A DNA stretch of 64,000 nt from Flavobacterium sp. SLB02 (GTDB lineage Bacteria > Bacteroidota > Bacteroidia > Flavobacteriales > Flavobacteriaceae): contig NZ_CP045928.1 in NCBI RefSeq assembly GCF_009664855.1, positions 3,389,186 to 3,453,185 on the forward strand. The letters are read 5' to 3'. The translations under genes and the position numbers were made by a program. The notes below the pieces were generated by a model. That model did not search any database. It was given only the letters and a program-made list of their open reading frames with translations, and was not told where the DNA came from. This document shows positions 25,249 through 33,306 of this stretch, in pieces; positions within the stretch are counted from its first letter, which is position 1; the number at the start of each line of letters is the position of its first letter.

Positions 25249-27279
25249 ATGAAAAAAATATTATTAGTATTGATGCTGGTTACCAATGTTCTATTTAGCC
25301 AAAATAGTGACAATACATGTGAAATACTAAACAAAATAAATGCGCTTATTCAGGAAGAACATATTAGACCTAAACTAGTAGATGATAGTTTGTCGGTTTT
25401 TGTTTTCGACAATCTGATCAACGAATTAGATCCTTCGAGAAACATATTTTATAAATCTGAATATGACGAATTAGCCGATAAATATCGTACCAATCTGGAC
25501 GACCTTATTCTGAGCAATCATTGTGATTTTTTAGCCGATATTACATATGTTTATAAAAAGGGACTTTTGAGAACTAAAACTGTTCTTGAAAAAATTCAAA
25601 AAGAACCGATGGATTATACTAAAAAAGACACCATCAGGTTTTACAAAAAATCCTTTGCTTTTTACCTTAAAAAAGAAGATCTGGAAAAAGTATGGTCTAA
25701 AAAAATCCGTTATCAGATTCTGGATGAAATTGCTGAATCCAGTGATAATTTAGATTCTCTTAAAACTAATTTTAAGTCGATTGAGTTAAAGTCTAAAAAC
25801 TTGATTGTTGCTAACGAAATCTGTAGAATCAATACGCTTTTAGAAACCAATACAAAACAGGAGGAAAAACTCTATAATTTTTTTTGTACTTATTTTGATC
25901 CACATACTGCTTACTTTAGTGATGATTCTAAAACGAGTTTTGTTGCTTCGTTATCCAAAGAACATTTGTCTCTGGGGATGACGGTGAGTCTAAACGAAAA
26001 AAATGAAATTATTATAGCTGAACTTGACCCCAATGGCCCGGCTTATCAAACGGGACAAATAAAAAAAGGGGATCAGATTGTTTCGATATCCAATCAAAAG
26101 GAATCCCTTCAGGTTTCCTGTGCTTCGATAGAATCTATTTCGACCATGATTTTGTCTGAATCGAATAAAAGTATTACGCTTACGCTAAAGCGAAATTCGG
26201 GCAAAAGCTTTGATGTGTATATTGAAAAGCAAGTGATGAAGGATGAAGATAATTCGGTTTTTAGTTTTATTATTGGTAAAGACAGTAAAATTGGATACAT
26301 CAAAATACCAAGTTTTTATGCTGACTTAGATGGCAATAGCCGAAAAGGTTGTGCTGATGATGTGGCGCGAGAAGTGATAAAACTGGAAAGAGATAATATA
26401 AAAGGTCTTGTAATTGATTTAATTGATAACGGCGGCGGATCTATGGAAGAAGCCATAAAACTAGCCGGAATGTTTATCGATTATGGCCCGCTTTCTATTG
26501 TGCTAGACAATAAAGAAGGAACATCGGTTATTAATGACCCTTATAAAGGTTTGATTTATAAAGGTCCGATTGTGATTCTGGTAAATAGTAATACGGCTTC
26601 GGCAAGTGAATTTTTCTCTTCAATTCTACAAGATTATAATCGTGCCTTATTACTAGGAAGCAATACACTTGGAAAGGCTACTATGCAGACAATACTTTCG
26701 CTTGACGAAACTAAAAACACTGACTTTTTGAAAATAACGATTAATAAATTCTACAGGGTTACAGGAAAAAGTCACCAATATGTTGGAGTAAAACCCGATG
26801 TAGTTTTACCTGAATTTTACGAAGGAGTTTATCAAAAGGAAAGTGATTTTCCAACCGCTATTAAAAACGATAGTATTCAAACCTCTTTAAAATTTAGACC
26901 TTACGTAAAAAGAGCTCTGATTGATAAACTGGCAAAAAATAGTACTATGAGATTGGCCGATAATTACTTTTTTAATAATATAAAAAAGATAAATCTTAAA
27001 ATTGATCAGCTTGTTAATACGCCAAAAGCAGAGATTCCGATGACTTTGGATGCCGTTTTTAAACAGAAAAAAACCGTAAATTCTCTTTGGAAAGAAATCA
27101 ATACGTTTAATGATGAAAATAATCCGTTAGACGTTTACAACTCTACCGTAAATCAGTTTTTGTTAGGCGTTTATCCTAATGACAAAACTATCAATCAATA
27201 CCAGATTAATAACTTAAAAACAAATCCGTACCTGAATGAAGCGGTGAATGTTATTAATGAGTTTAATGCTATGAAATAG
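25249..27279 (+). CDS. S41-family C-terminal processing peptidase with PDZ domain
   Basis: This 676-residue exported protease has a signal peptide at residues 1-18 (ending VLFSQ) and an N-terminal helical region. A PDZ domain spans about 235-325 (MTVSLNEKNEIIIAELDPNG, then GDQIVSISN). The catalytic S41 domain has Ser451 in NTASASEFF and Lys476 in GKATMQ. The spacing of 25 residues equals that of the Ser-Lys dyad in E. coli Prc. A C-terminal helical extension of about 150 residues follows, as in tail-specific proteases. It probably degrades misfolded or tagged envelope proteins. Confidence 0.92.
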   Translation: MKKILLVLMLVTNVLFSQNSDNTCEILNKINALIQEEHIRPKLVDDSLSVFVFDNLINELDPSRNIFYKSEYDELADKYRTNLDDLILSNHCDFLADITYVYKKGLLRTKTVLEKIQKEPMDYTKKDTIRFYKKSFAFYLKKEDLEKVWSKKIRYQILDEIAESSDNLDSLKTNFKSIELKSKNLIVANEICRINTLLETNTKQEEKLYNFFCTYFDPHTAYFSDDSKTSFVASLSKEHLSLGMTVSLNEKNEIIIAELDPNGPAYQTGQIKKGDQIVSISNQKESLQVSCASIESISTMILSESNKSITLTLKRNSGKSFDVYIEKQVMKDEDNSVFSFIIGKDSKIGYIKIPSFYADLDGNSRKGCADDVAREVIKLERDNIKGLVIDLIDNGGGSMEEAIKLAGMFIDYGPLSIVLDNKEGTSVINDPYKGLIYKGPIVILVNSNTASASEFFSSILQDYNRALLLGSNTLGKATMQTILSLDETKNTDFLKITINKFYRVTGKSHQYVGVKPDVVLPEFYEGVYQKESDFPTAIKNDSIQTSLKFRPYVKRALIDKLAKNSTMRLADNYFFNNIKKINLKIDQLVNTPKAEIPMTLDAVFKQKKTVNSLWKEINTFNDENNPLDVYNSTVNQFLLGVYPNDKTINQYQINNLKTNPYLNEAVNVINEFNAMK

Positions 27280-27690
27280 CGATTTTTGTTTCAGGTTTCA
27301 GGTTTTGAAATGGGAATAAAAAATTAACCGCAAAGAACGCTAAGATTTATATCCTTTGTTAGCTTTATAAAGAATGGAAAGTTCGCAAAGCTTTGTCATT
27401 TCTTAGCTTTGTGAACTTTGCATTATTTAATCAGTTACAAACTTTGCGAACTTTGTGAATCCTTTGTGTTCTTTATGGTAAAATTTCACAGTAAAAACTT
27501 TATCATTCAGCTTTGTAAACTTGGCATTCTTTAATCAGTTACAAACTTTGTGCGCTTTGTGAATCCTCTGTGTTCTTTGTGGTAAAATTTCACCGCAAAG
27601 CTCAGTCATTTCAGCTTTGCAAGATTTGCGTAAATCTTAGCGATCTTAGCGGTTAAATTATTCACAAAACATAATTCAAAAAAGAATACA
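27280..27690. repeat. 104-bp imperfect tandem repeat array of CTTTGTGAACTTTG words
   Basis: Units begin AGCTTTG(T/C) at 27405, 27509 and 27613, giving two full 104-bp copies and a partial third. Each full copy contains TTTAATCAGTTACAAACTTT and later GGTAAAATTTCAC. The array is preceded by AACCGCAAAGAACGCTAAGA-type sequence and ends with CTTAGCGATCTTAGCGGTTA in inverted sense. No coding frame is credible. It separates the S41 and yebC genes. Confidence 0.8.
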
Positions 27691-27695
27691 ATTGA

Positions 27696-27727
27696 TTTTG
27701 CTAAAAAAAGGAATAACCGTATTTTTG
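27696..27727 (+). promoter_or_regulatory. Predicted yebC promoter with both elements
   Basis: TTTTG at 27696-27700, a 19-bp spacer and TATTTTTG at 27720-27727 form the best match in the window to the Bacteroidota primary promoter (TTTG-N19-TAnnTTTG). Transcription would start about 18 bases before the ATG. Confidence 0.75.
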
Positions 27728-27750
27728 CATCTCAAAACTAAAAATTAGAA

Positions 27751-28464
27751 ATGGGAAGAGCGTTCGAATTTAGAAAAGGAAGAAAAATGAAACGTTGGTC
27801 AGCAATGGCTAAAACATTTACCCGAATTGGTAAAGACATCGTTATGGCTGTTAAAGAAGGCGGTCCTAACCCTGATGCCAATTCTAGATTAAGAGCTGTA
27901 ATACAAAATGCAAAAGCCGCTAACATGCCTAAGGACAATGTGGAGCGCGCAATAAAAAATGCAAGTAATAAAGATACTGCCAACTATAAAGAGATTTTGT
28001 TTGAAGGATATGCTCCTCACGGAATTGCTATTTTGATTGAAACTGCATCTGACAACAATAATAGAACTGTAGCAAACATTCGTAGCTATTTTAATAAATG
28101 CAACGGTACAATGGGAACTCAGGGTTCTGTTGAATTTATGTTTGACCATACTTGCAACTTTAGAATTGCAAAAGGAAATCTTGATCCGGAAGAACTAGAA
28201 TTGGAACTAATTGATTTTGGTGCTGAGGAAGTTTTTGAGGACGAAGACGGAATCTTAATCTATGCTCCTTTTGGAAGTTTTGGTGCTTTGCAAAAAGAAC
28301 TAGAAAACAGAGGTCTTGAAATTTTATCTTCTGGTTTTGAGCGTATCCCGCAAATTACCAAAGAACTTACAGAAGCTCAAATCGCTGACGTTGAAAAACT
28401 AATCGAAAAAATTGAAGAAGATGATGACGTAATGAACGTTTATCATACTATGCAGGAAGCATAA
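27751..28464 (+). CDS. YebC/PmpR family regulator (TACO1-like)
   Basis: This 237-residue soluble protein is a full-length YebC family member. The N-terminal MGRAFEFRKGRKMKRWSAMA and KTFTRIGKDIVMAVKEGGPNP segments are typical, followed by NAKAANMPKDNVERAIK. The acidic C-terminal part with EEVFEDEDGILIY is also characteristic. Members act as transcriptional regulators or help ribosomes through proline stretches, and sequence alone does not decide which. It has its own strong promoter and a terminator. Confidence 0.93.
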   Translation: MGRAFEFRKGRKMKRWSAMAKTFTRIGKDIVMAVKEGGPNPDANSRLRAVIQNAKAANMPKDNVERAIKNASNKDTANYKEILFEGYAPHGIAILIETASDNNNRTVANIRSYFNKCNGTMGTQGSVEFMFDHTCNFRIAKGNLDPEELELELIDFGAEEVFEDEDGILIYAPFGSFGALQKELENRGLEILSSGFERIPQITKELTEAQIADVEKLIEKIEEDDDVMNVYHTMQEA

Positions 28465-28485
28465 TTTTCTCTTTTTTATAAATAT

Positions 28486-28516
28486 CAAAAGCCCTGAAAT
28501 TTTCAGGGCTTTTTTT
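28486..28516 (+). terminator. yebC terminator
   Basis: Palindromic stem AAAGCCCTGAAA (28488-28499) with TTTCAGGGCTTT (28501-28512), then a T-run. Confidence 0.9.
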
Positions 28517-28521
28517 ATAGC

Positions 28522-28899
28522 TTAATAAGGCAAATCATCAACGGGAATATTGATAAAATCAGGCTCTGGCGTACTCTCAAACTGAATTGCCTGAATCTCA
28601 AGATGACCTTCAAGCAACGCCTTAATTACCCGATGCATTCCGTCCATAAACATAGGTCTGAACATAAAATAATAGGATACTTTAAATCTGCTTCCTGAAC
28701 AAGTTTCATATGGTTAAGAACATCTGCACAAGTTGGTAAATTCGTATTATATTCAAAACAATAAGGCTAATTTACTTCTTTAATATCAGACAATAAAATA
28801 CTTTTTACCGGTAGATTTTTAGATAATTCAATTAATCAATGAACATCCCAGGCCTTTAGTCCTTGTTCGCTTTTACGTAAATTATATTGTTTTTCTCAT
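28522..28899 (-). pseudogene. Decayed gene of a ParB-like domain family
   Basis: Read on the minus strand, pieces in different frames give YNLRKSEQGLKAWDVH, stop, LIELSKNLPVKSILLSDIKE, stop, NTNLPTCADVLNHMKLVQEA followed by DLKYPIIL, a frameshift, then MDGMHRVIKALLEG and PEPDFINIPVDDLPY to a natural stop at 28522-28524. At least two in-frame stops (TGA, TAG) and one frameshift break it, and the possible ATG at 28899 is also out of frame. The D-G-M-H-R motif is typical of ParB/Srx-like domains. The family call rests on motif memory only. Confidence 0.7.
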
Positions 28900-29024
28900 A
28901 GTATTTAGTCAAACATATTTATTGCTAAGAAATAAAAAATTTGCGAGAGATTTACGTCAATTAAAATAAACTATTATATTTACGCATCTCAAATTTAAAT
29001 TATATAAACTTAAAATAACAAATC

Positions 29025-29102
29025 ATGCAAACATCAAAATATACAAGATACGCCGTAATTGTTCTGGTAATTCTATTTGTAGTTCTTAGCGTAATAAGCT
29101 AA
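29025..29102 (+). CDS. 25-residue membrane micropeptide, paralog of the next gene's signal region
   Basis: ATG CAA ACA encodes MQTSKYTRYAVIVLVILF followed by VVLSVIS, then TAA. It matches the first 25 residues of the lipoprotein encoded at 29243 at 18 positions, and nine codons differ only synonymously, which hints at selection on the peptide. It stops exactly before the position of the lipobox cysteine of its paralog. It is either a truncated duplicate or a genuine single-helix micropeptide. No similarity to the paralog is seen downstream of the stop. Confidence 0.5.
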   Translation: MQTSKYTRYAVIVLVILFVVLSVIS

Positions 29103-29208
29103 AAATCAGCATTGGAAAAATTGAATTTCTTAAAGGCTCTTTGCTTTGTTTCATTGTTTATATATACTCTAAATAGCATCTGGATCGTTTAAAACTCATA
29201 TTATGGCA

Positions 29209-29216
29209 TATATTTG
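29209..29216 (+). promoter_or_regulatory. Predicted promoter -7 element of the small lipoprotein
   Basis: TATATTTG matches TAnnTTTG, 26 bases before the ATG. Confidence 0.5.
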
Positions 29217-29242
29217 TTCGAAAACAAAAATCAAAGATATTT

Positions 29243-29440
29243 ATGAAAACATCTAAATACACTAAAGTTGCCGTAATCATTATGGTTATTTTATTTGTTG
29301 TTATTAGCGTCGTTAGTTGTAGTACTCATGTTCACAATAGCAATAATGGTAATCAAAAAATTCCACCAGGACAAGCAAAAAAAATGTCAGGAAGTAAAAG
29401 TGCAAAAGCATATGCTCCCGGACAACAGAAAAAAAAATAA
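29243..29440 (+). CDS. Small lipoprotein with PPGQAKK motif
   Basis: This 65-residue protein has a signal segment (residues 5-25) with a cysteine at position 26 (SVVSC), so it is probably lipidated. The mature part contains IPPGQAKKMSGSKSAKAYAPGQQKKK. This PPGQAKK...KSAK...APGQ pattern occurs in many Bacteroidota small proteins that databases often label quinol oxidase subunit 4, without good evidence. A promoter lies upstream and a strong terminator follows. The real function is unknown. Confidence 0.8.
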   Translation: MKTSKYTKVAVIIMVILFVVISVVSCSTHVHNSNNGNQKIPPGQAKKMSGSKSAKAYAPGQQKKK

Positions 29441-29441
29441 T

Positions 29442-29478
29442 AAAAAACGCCTTCTATACATTAGAAGGCGTTTTAATT
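29442..29478 (+). terminator. Terminator of the small lipoprotein gene
   Basis: 12-bp stem AAAACGCCTTCT (29444-29455) with AGAAGGCGTTTT (29463-29474). Confidence 0.88.
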
Positions 29479-29540
29479 TGCAAAATTTTAATGTAATTCT
29501 AAAAATGTAATTAGAAATGAACATTTTATTATATTTTTAA

Positions 29541-30458
29541 TTACTTTTTCGCAGGATTATTTGTTACTTTTATCAAATAAGTCCCTTCCGGTAAATCTCC
29601 AATATTAGAGGCATTACTTCCCGCTATTTTTCGTCCCTGAGAAAAAACCTCAACCGTTTTAGAACCAGAATTTGTTTCTGTAGCATTTGCAGAACCAGAA
29701 GCAGGAGACTTTGCGGCAACTTTAGCTTTTGCAGTTATTGCAGGATTAACCTTTTTTACTGTATTAGAAGACTGAACATTTTCAGTTTCGCCAGTGGTAG
29801 TTGGTTTCGAGCTATTATAAGATTCCATCACTTGCTCATCTGTCATGGCAACATTATAAATTTTAAGATCATCGATATCAGCATTGATTCCCGTTGTGGT
29901 GTTTATTATTCCCAGCCTTAAAATATAACCTTTCGTTAAACGAGGGATTTCATTAACCGATTTTAATAATTGACCATTACGGTATACTTTTGAAGTATTT
30001 CCGTCGTAAGTAATACTATATTGATACCAAACGTCTTTTAGAAGCGGAACCGAAGCTATCACATTATTAGTATCTCCCCAACCTACCAAACTTACATCAG
30101 AATTACCTCCAGCAGTTGCTTGTTGTACTAAACCAAAGTATTGTGTATTTACGGCAGTTCCGTAGCCTAAAATATAGTTTACAGCATTAATAGCATTAAA
30201 CTTCACCCAAATTGATATTGATCTGGGCTTATTTCCCTGCGGAAGATCACCTATCATACCTTGCAACGTTTTGTTGGTAAGACGCTGTGCTCCTTTTGCA
30301 ACGCCCATTCTGTCATTTACAAAATTGGCAACACCAAGAAACGAGATGGTATTATCGGCACTAGTCAGGTTTCCGTTAAAATTGAATTCCTGAACCGGAT
30401 TCTGGGCATTGGTATTTAAAAAACTTACAAACAGTAATGTCAGTAATAATTTTTTCAT
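29541..30458 (-). CDS. Secreted LamG-like protein with T9SS-like C-terminal tail (paralog 1)
   Basis: This 305-residue exported protein has a signal peptide at residues 1-18 (MKKLLLTLLFVSFLNTNA). A concanavalin-like LamG/pentraxin domain spans about 20-215, with SISIWVKFNA, WYQYSITYDG, VYRNGQLLKS and DIDDLKIYNVAMTDEQV. A linker rich in Lys, Ala, Thr and Ser follows at about 220-265. The last 40 residues (KTVEVFSQGRKIAG, then LPEGTYLIKVTN) resemble the type A sorting domain of type IX secretion cargo but stop short of the usual terminal lysine strand. It is tandem with a close paralog. Ligand unknown. Confidence 0.82.
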   Translation of the reverse strand: MKKLLLTLLFVSFLNTNAQNPVQEFNFNGNLTSADNTISFLGVANFVNDRMGVAKGAQRLTNKTLQGMIGDLPQGNKPRSISIWVKFNAINAVNYILGYGTAVNTQYFGLVQQATAGGNSDVSLVGWGDTNNVIASVPLLKDVWYQYSITYDGNTSKVYRNGQLLKSVNEIPRLTKGYILRLGIINTTTGINADIDDLKIYNVAMTDEQVMESYNSSKPTTTGETENVQSSNTVKKVNPAITAKAKVAAKSPASGSANATETNSGSKTVEVFSQGRKIAGSNASNIGDLPEGTYLIKVTNNPAKK

Positions 30459-30890
30459 AGGTAACAGATTTTAGGGGATTTAAAAAAGTGTTCTTTCACA
30501 AACACCAAACTATATTATCATGCAAAAACTCAACAAATCTCAGTATCACAAATCATTATAATTAATGATGCAAATACATTTAGAATTCAGGTATAGTTTC
30601 AGAAATTTTGTTAAAACTATAAATTTTATTCAAAGCTACCAAACCCTTACTGAGTATAAGTACGATATTCTTATTTAAATTAATAAAATTCAAAACTAAA
30701 TGACATTATCCGATTCATTTGTAAAAACATCTTTACAAAAAATCATTTACAAACAAAGAAATAATCAAAAAAGCCTTCTAAAGTAAAACTTTACAAGGCC
30801 TTTTACTATCCAAAAAAAAATTAACTGAGACTAAAACAATATAAAAAATAAAAAAAAACCTAACTATTGGTTATAAACCAAATCTTGTTT
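30459..30890. other. Intergenic stretch between the LamG paralogs
   Basis: These 432 AT-rich bases hold the terminator of the upstream paralog. Apart from that no gene, and no confident promoter for the downstream paralog, was recognised. Confidence 0.55.
30765..30806 (-). terminator. Terminator of LamG paralog 2
   Basis: An interrupted stem runs from GCCTT (30773-30777) to AAGGC (30795-30799), with inner AAAG/CTTT pairing. On the minus strand it is followed by T6. Confidence 0.75.
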
Positions 30891-31820
30891 TTAATTTGAA
30901 GTTATCTTTTTTGATGGTGCATTTGTTATTTTTAGCAAATACGTTCCTTCAGGAAGATCATTTATACTCATTGTATTATTATTGTTCCCGTAAATCTTTT
31001 GACCTTGCGAGAACACCTCAACATTCTTCGGGACATCATTAACATCAGCTGTCGCAATAATATTTGACGAAGCAGCTTTGGCAGCGGTTTTTGTTTTTAC
31101 CGGTGCTTTTTTTACTGTTTTTGCAGTAGCAGCTTGCTCAATAACTGCAACAGAGTTAATAACAGCTTTAGAACTATTGTACAATGCCAACACTTGCTCG
31201 CTGGCCAGGGCAACATTATAAATTTTTAAATCGTCTATATCTGCATTAATACCCACGGTTGTATTTATTTCACCCAGCCTAAAAATATTACCTTTAGTAG
31301 AGCGCGTAATTCCTTCTGCAGATTTTAACAATTCTCCATTACGGTATATATTAGACACTTTTCCGTCGTAGGTTATTGTATAATTGTACCAAGTATCTTT
31401 TGCAAGAGGTGTCGAAACAATAACATCATTAGAAGCTCCCCAACCTGCTAAACTTAAATCTGAGTTAGAAGAATTCGTTCCTTGCTGCAATAAGCCACAG
31501 TATTGCGTATTATAAGCTGTACCGTAACCCCAAATATAATTTGCTGAAGCAATATCGTTTAATTTTACCCATACACTAACTGATCTTGGGCTATTACCCT
31601 GAGGAAGATCATCTACAACAGCTTCCATAGCTTTATTAGTTAGTCGCTGTGCGCCTTTTACCAATCCTGCTCTGTCTGTGACAAAATTGTTAGCACCAAT
31701 AAAAGAAGTTGTATTGGCTGTATTATTTAAGGTCCCATTGAAATTAAACTCCTGAATTGGATTTTGAGCATTAACATTCAAATAACTTACAAACAATAAA
31801 GTGAGTAGTAATTTTTTCAT
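30891..31820 (-). CDS. Secreted LamG-like protein with T9SS-like C-terminal tail (paralog 2)
   Basis: The 309-residue protein starts at ATG 31820 (MKKLLLTLLFVSYLNVNA). A start nine codons upstream would place extra residues before the signal peptide and was rejected. It matches the neighbouring paralog along its whole length: LamG core (SVSVWVKLND, WYNYTITYDGK, DIDDLKIYNVALASEQV), a low-complexity Lys/Ala/Thr linker, and a tail NVEVFSQGQKIYG then LPEGTYLLKITN. The tail is again the beginning of a type IX sorting-type fold. Divergence is highest in the linker. Confidence 0.82.
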   Translation of the reverse strand: MKKLLLTLLFVSYLNVNAQNPIQEFNFNGTLNNTANTTSFIGANNFVTDRAGLVKGAQRLTNKAMEAVVDDLPQGNSPRSVSVWVKLNDIASANYIWGYGTAYNTQYCGLLQQGTNSSNSDLSLAGWGASNDVIVSTPLAKDTWYNYTITYDGKVSNIYRNGELLKSAEGITRSTKGNIFRLGEINTTVGINADIDDLKIYNVALASEQVLALYNSSKAVINSVAVIEQAATAKTVKKAPVKTKTAAKAASSNIIATADVNDVPKNVEVFSQGQKIYGNNNNTMSINDLPEGTYLLKITNAPSKKITSN

Positions 31821-32195
31821 AATAGTAGATTTAGGGATTAAAAACATTGTGTCTTTTTAACACTGCTAAACTATATTATTATGTATGGGACCTAAAATTT
31901 ATTCGACAACGAACCTAAATAATCGTTTAAATAACCAAAACGATAATTTAAAACGTTTAATTGTATTTATTTATACTAATACCTAATTTATCAAAAGAGT
32001 AAATTAAACTCAAATAAAATTATAATTTCTTACGTATAAATACGGTATTCGCAAATAAACACAAAACATTAACATACGTCAACAAGGTCTGTTTTATAAG
32101 TATTACACATTCATGATCAACACTTTAAAAAAATGCAAAAAAAAGCTCCATTCGATTTTACGAATGGAGCTCTATATTAAAAAAAAGCAGTTGAA
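31821..32195. other. Intergenic stretch upstream of LamG paralog 2
   Basis: About 375 AT-rich bases. Only the cysteine synthase family terminator at 32140-32175 was recognised. No confident TAnnTTTG element lies in front of the LamG gene. Confidence 0.5.
32138..32175 (-). terminator. Terminator of the cysteine synthase family gene
   Basis: 11-bp stem AGCTCCATTCG (32144-32154) with CGAATGGAGCT (32161-32171). On the minus strand it is followed by a T-run. Confidence 0.9.
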
Positions 32196-33236
32196 CTACT
32201 TTACAAATTCAATTTTTTGAACTTCTTCTTCATTGACACTGTCAAAGAACCCTTGTTCATTCATCCAGTCATCGCTAAATACTTTACTCATATAGCGAGA
32301 ACCATGATCAGGAAAAATAGCAATAATATTACTGTCTTTTGTAAACTCACCTTCTTCTGCATATTGCTTAATTGCCTGCATTACCGCTCCGGAAGTATAC
32401 CCTACAAATAATCCTTCCTTACGGGTGATTTCTCTGGCTGAGTGAGCACTTTCTTCATCAGTTACTTTAATGAACTTGTCGATGATATCAAAATCTGTAG
32501 CAGACGGGATCAGGTTTTTACCTAAACCTTCTATACGATACGGATAAATTTCTTTGTTATCGAATTCTCTTGTTTCGTGGTACTTCTTTAAAACTGACCC
32601 GAAAGCATCTACACCTAGAATTCTAATATTTGGATTTTGCTCTTTTAAGAATTTTGCAGTTCCGGAAATTGTTCCTCCCGTTCCGCTACAAGCTACAAGA
32701 TGTGTAATTTGTCCTTTTGTCTGTTCCCAAATTTCAGGACCTGTAGTATTATAATGGGCATCAATATTCAATTGATTAAAATACTGATTAATGTAAACTG
32801 AGCCTTTTGTTTCTTCGTGCAAACGTTTGGCTACGTTATAGTAAGATCTCTCATCATCTGCCGAAACGTGTGCAGGACAAACATAAACCTTTGCTCCTAA
32901 ACTTCTCAACATGTCAATTTTATCTTTCGATGATTTTGAGCTTACTGCCAATATACAATTATACCCTTTTATAATGCTTACCATTGCTAAGCTAAAACCC
33001 GTATTTCCTGATGTCGTTTCAATGATAGTATCACCTGGCGTCAGGATTCCTTTTTTCTCAGCTTCTTCGATAATATATAACGCTATTCTATCTTTTGAGG
33101 AATGTCCTGGATTAAAAGCTTCTACCTTTGCGTAGAAATTACCTTCTAACTCTTCGGTAATTTTATTTAGCTTAATAAGTGGGGTATTACCTATTAACTC
33201 TAAAACATTATTATAAGCGTTTATTTCTTCTTTCAT
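32196..33236 (-). CDS. PLP-dependent cysteine synthase / cystathionine beta-synthase family enzyme
   Basis: This 346-residue fold-type II PLP enzyme has the PLP lysine in [20 protein letters not shown] (Lys48), the Asn loop [10 protein letters not shown] near 89-98 and the phosphate-cup [11 protein letters not shown] near 182-192. It may make cysteine from O-acetylserine or act as cystathionine beta-synthase; it lacks CBS domains. The C-terminal [11 protein letters not shown] segment is seen in the CBS-like branch. It stands alone with its own promoter and terminator, so context does not settle the substrate. Confidence 0.85.
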   Translation of the reverse strand: MKEEINAYNNVLELIGNTPLIKLNKITEELEGNFYAKVEAFNPGHSSKDRIALYIIEEAEKKGILTPGDTIIETTSGNTGFSLAMVSIIKGYNCILAVSSKSSKDKIDMLRSLGAKVYVCPAHVSADDERSYYNVAKRLHEETKGSVYINQYFNQLNIDAHYNTTGPEIWEQTKGQITHLVACSGTGGTISGTAKFLKEQNPNIRILGVDAFGSVLKKYHETREFDNKEIYPYRIEGLGKNLIPSATDFDIIDKFIKVTDEESAHSAREITRKEGLFVGYTSGAVMQAIKQYAEEGEFTKDSNIIAIFPDHGSRYMSKVFSDDWMNEQGFFDSVNEEEVQKIEFVK

Positions 33237-33283
33237 AAAAAAATAGTTAATCGAAGGTATTTTTAAATACCCTTGATAGGTTG

Positions 33284-33291
33284 CAAATTTA
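33284..33291 (-). promoter_or_regulatory. Predicted promoter -7 element of the cysteine synthase family gene
   Basis: The minus strand reads TAAATTTG, matching TAnnTTTG, about 48 bases before the start codon. Confidence 0.5.
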
Positions 33292-33306
33292 ACAAAAAAT
33301 TTCTAA

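Noticed and set aside
27280..27690. Regularly spaced repeats, possible CRISPR
   Set aside because: Units of 104 bp are imperfect along their whole length, with no short identical repeats and unique spacers and no cas genes.
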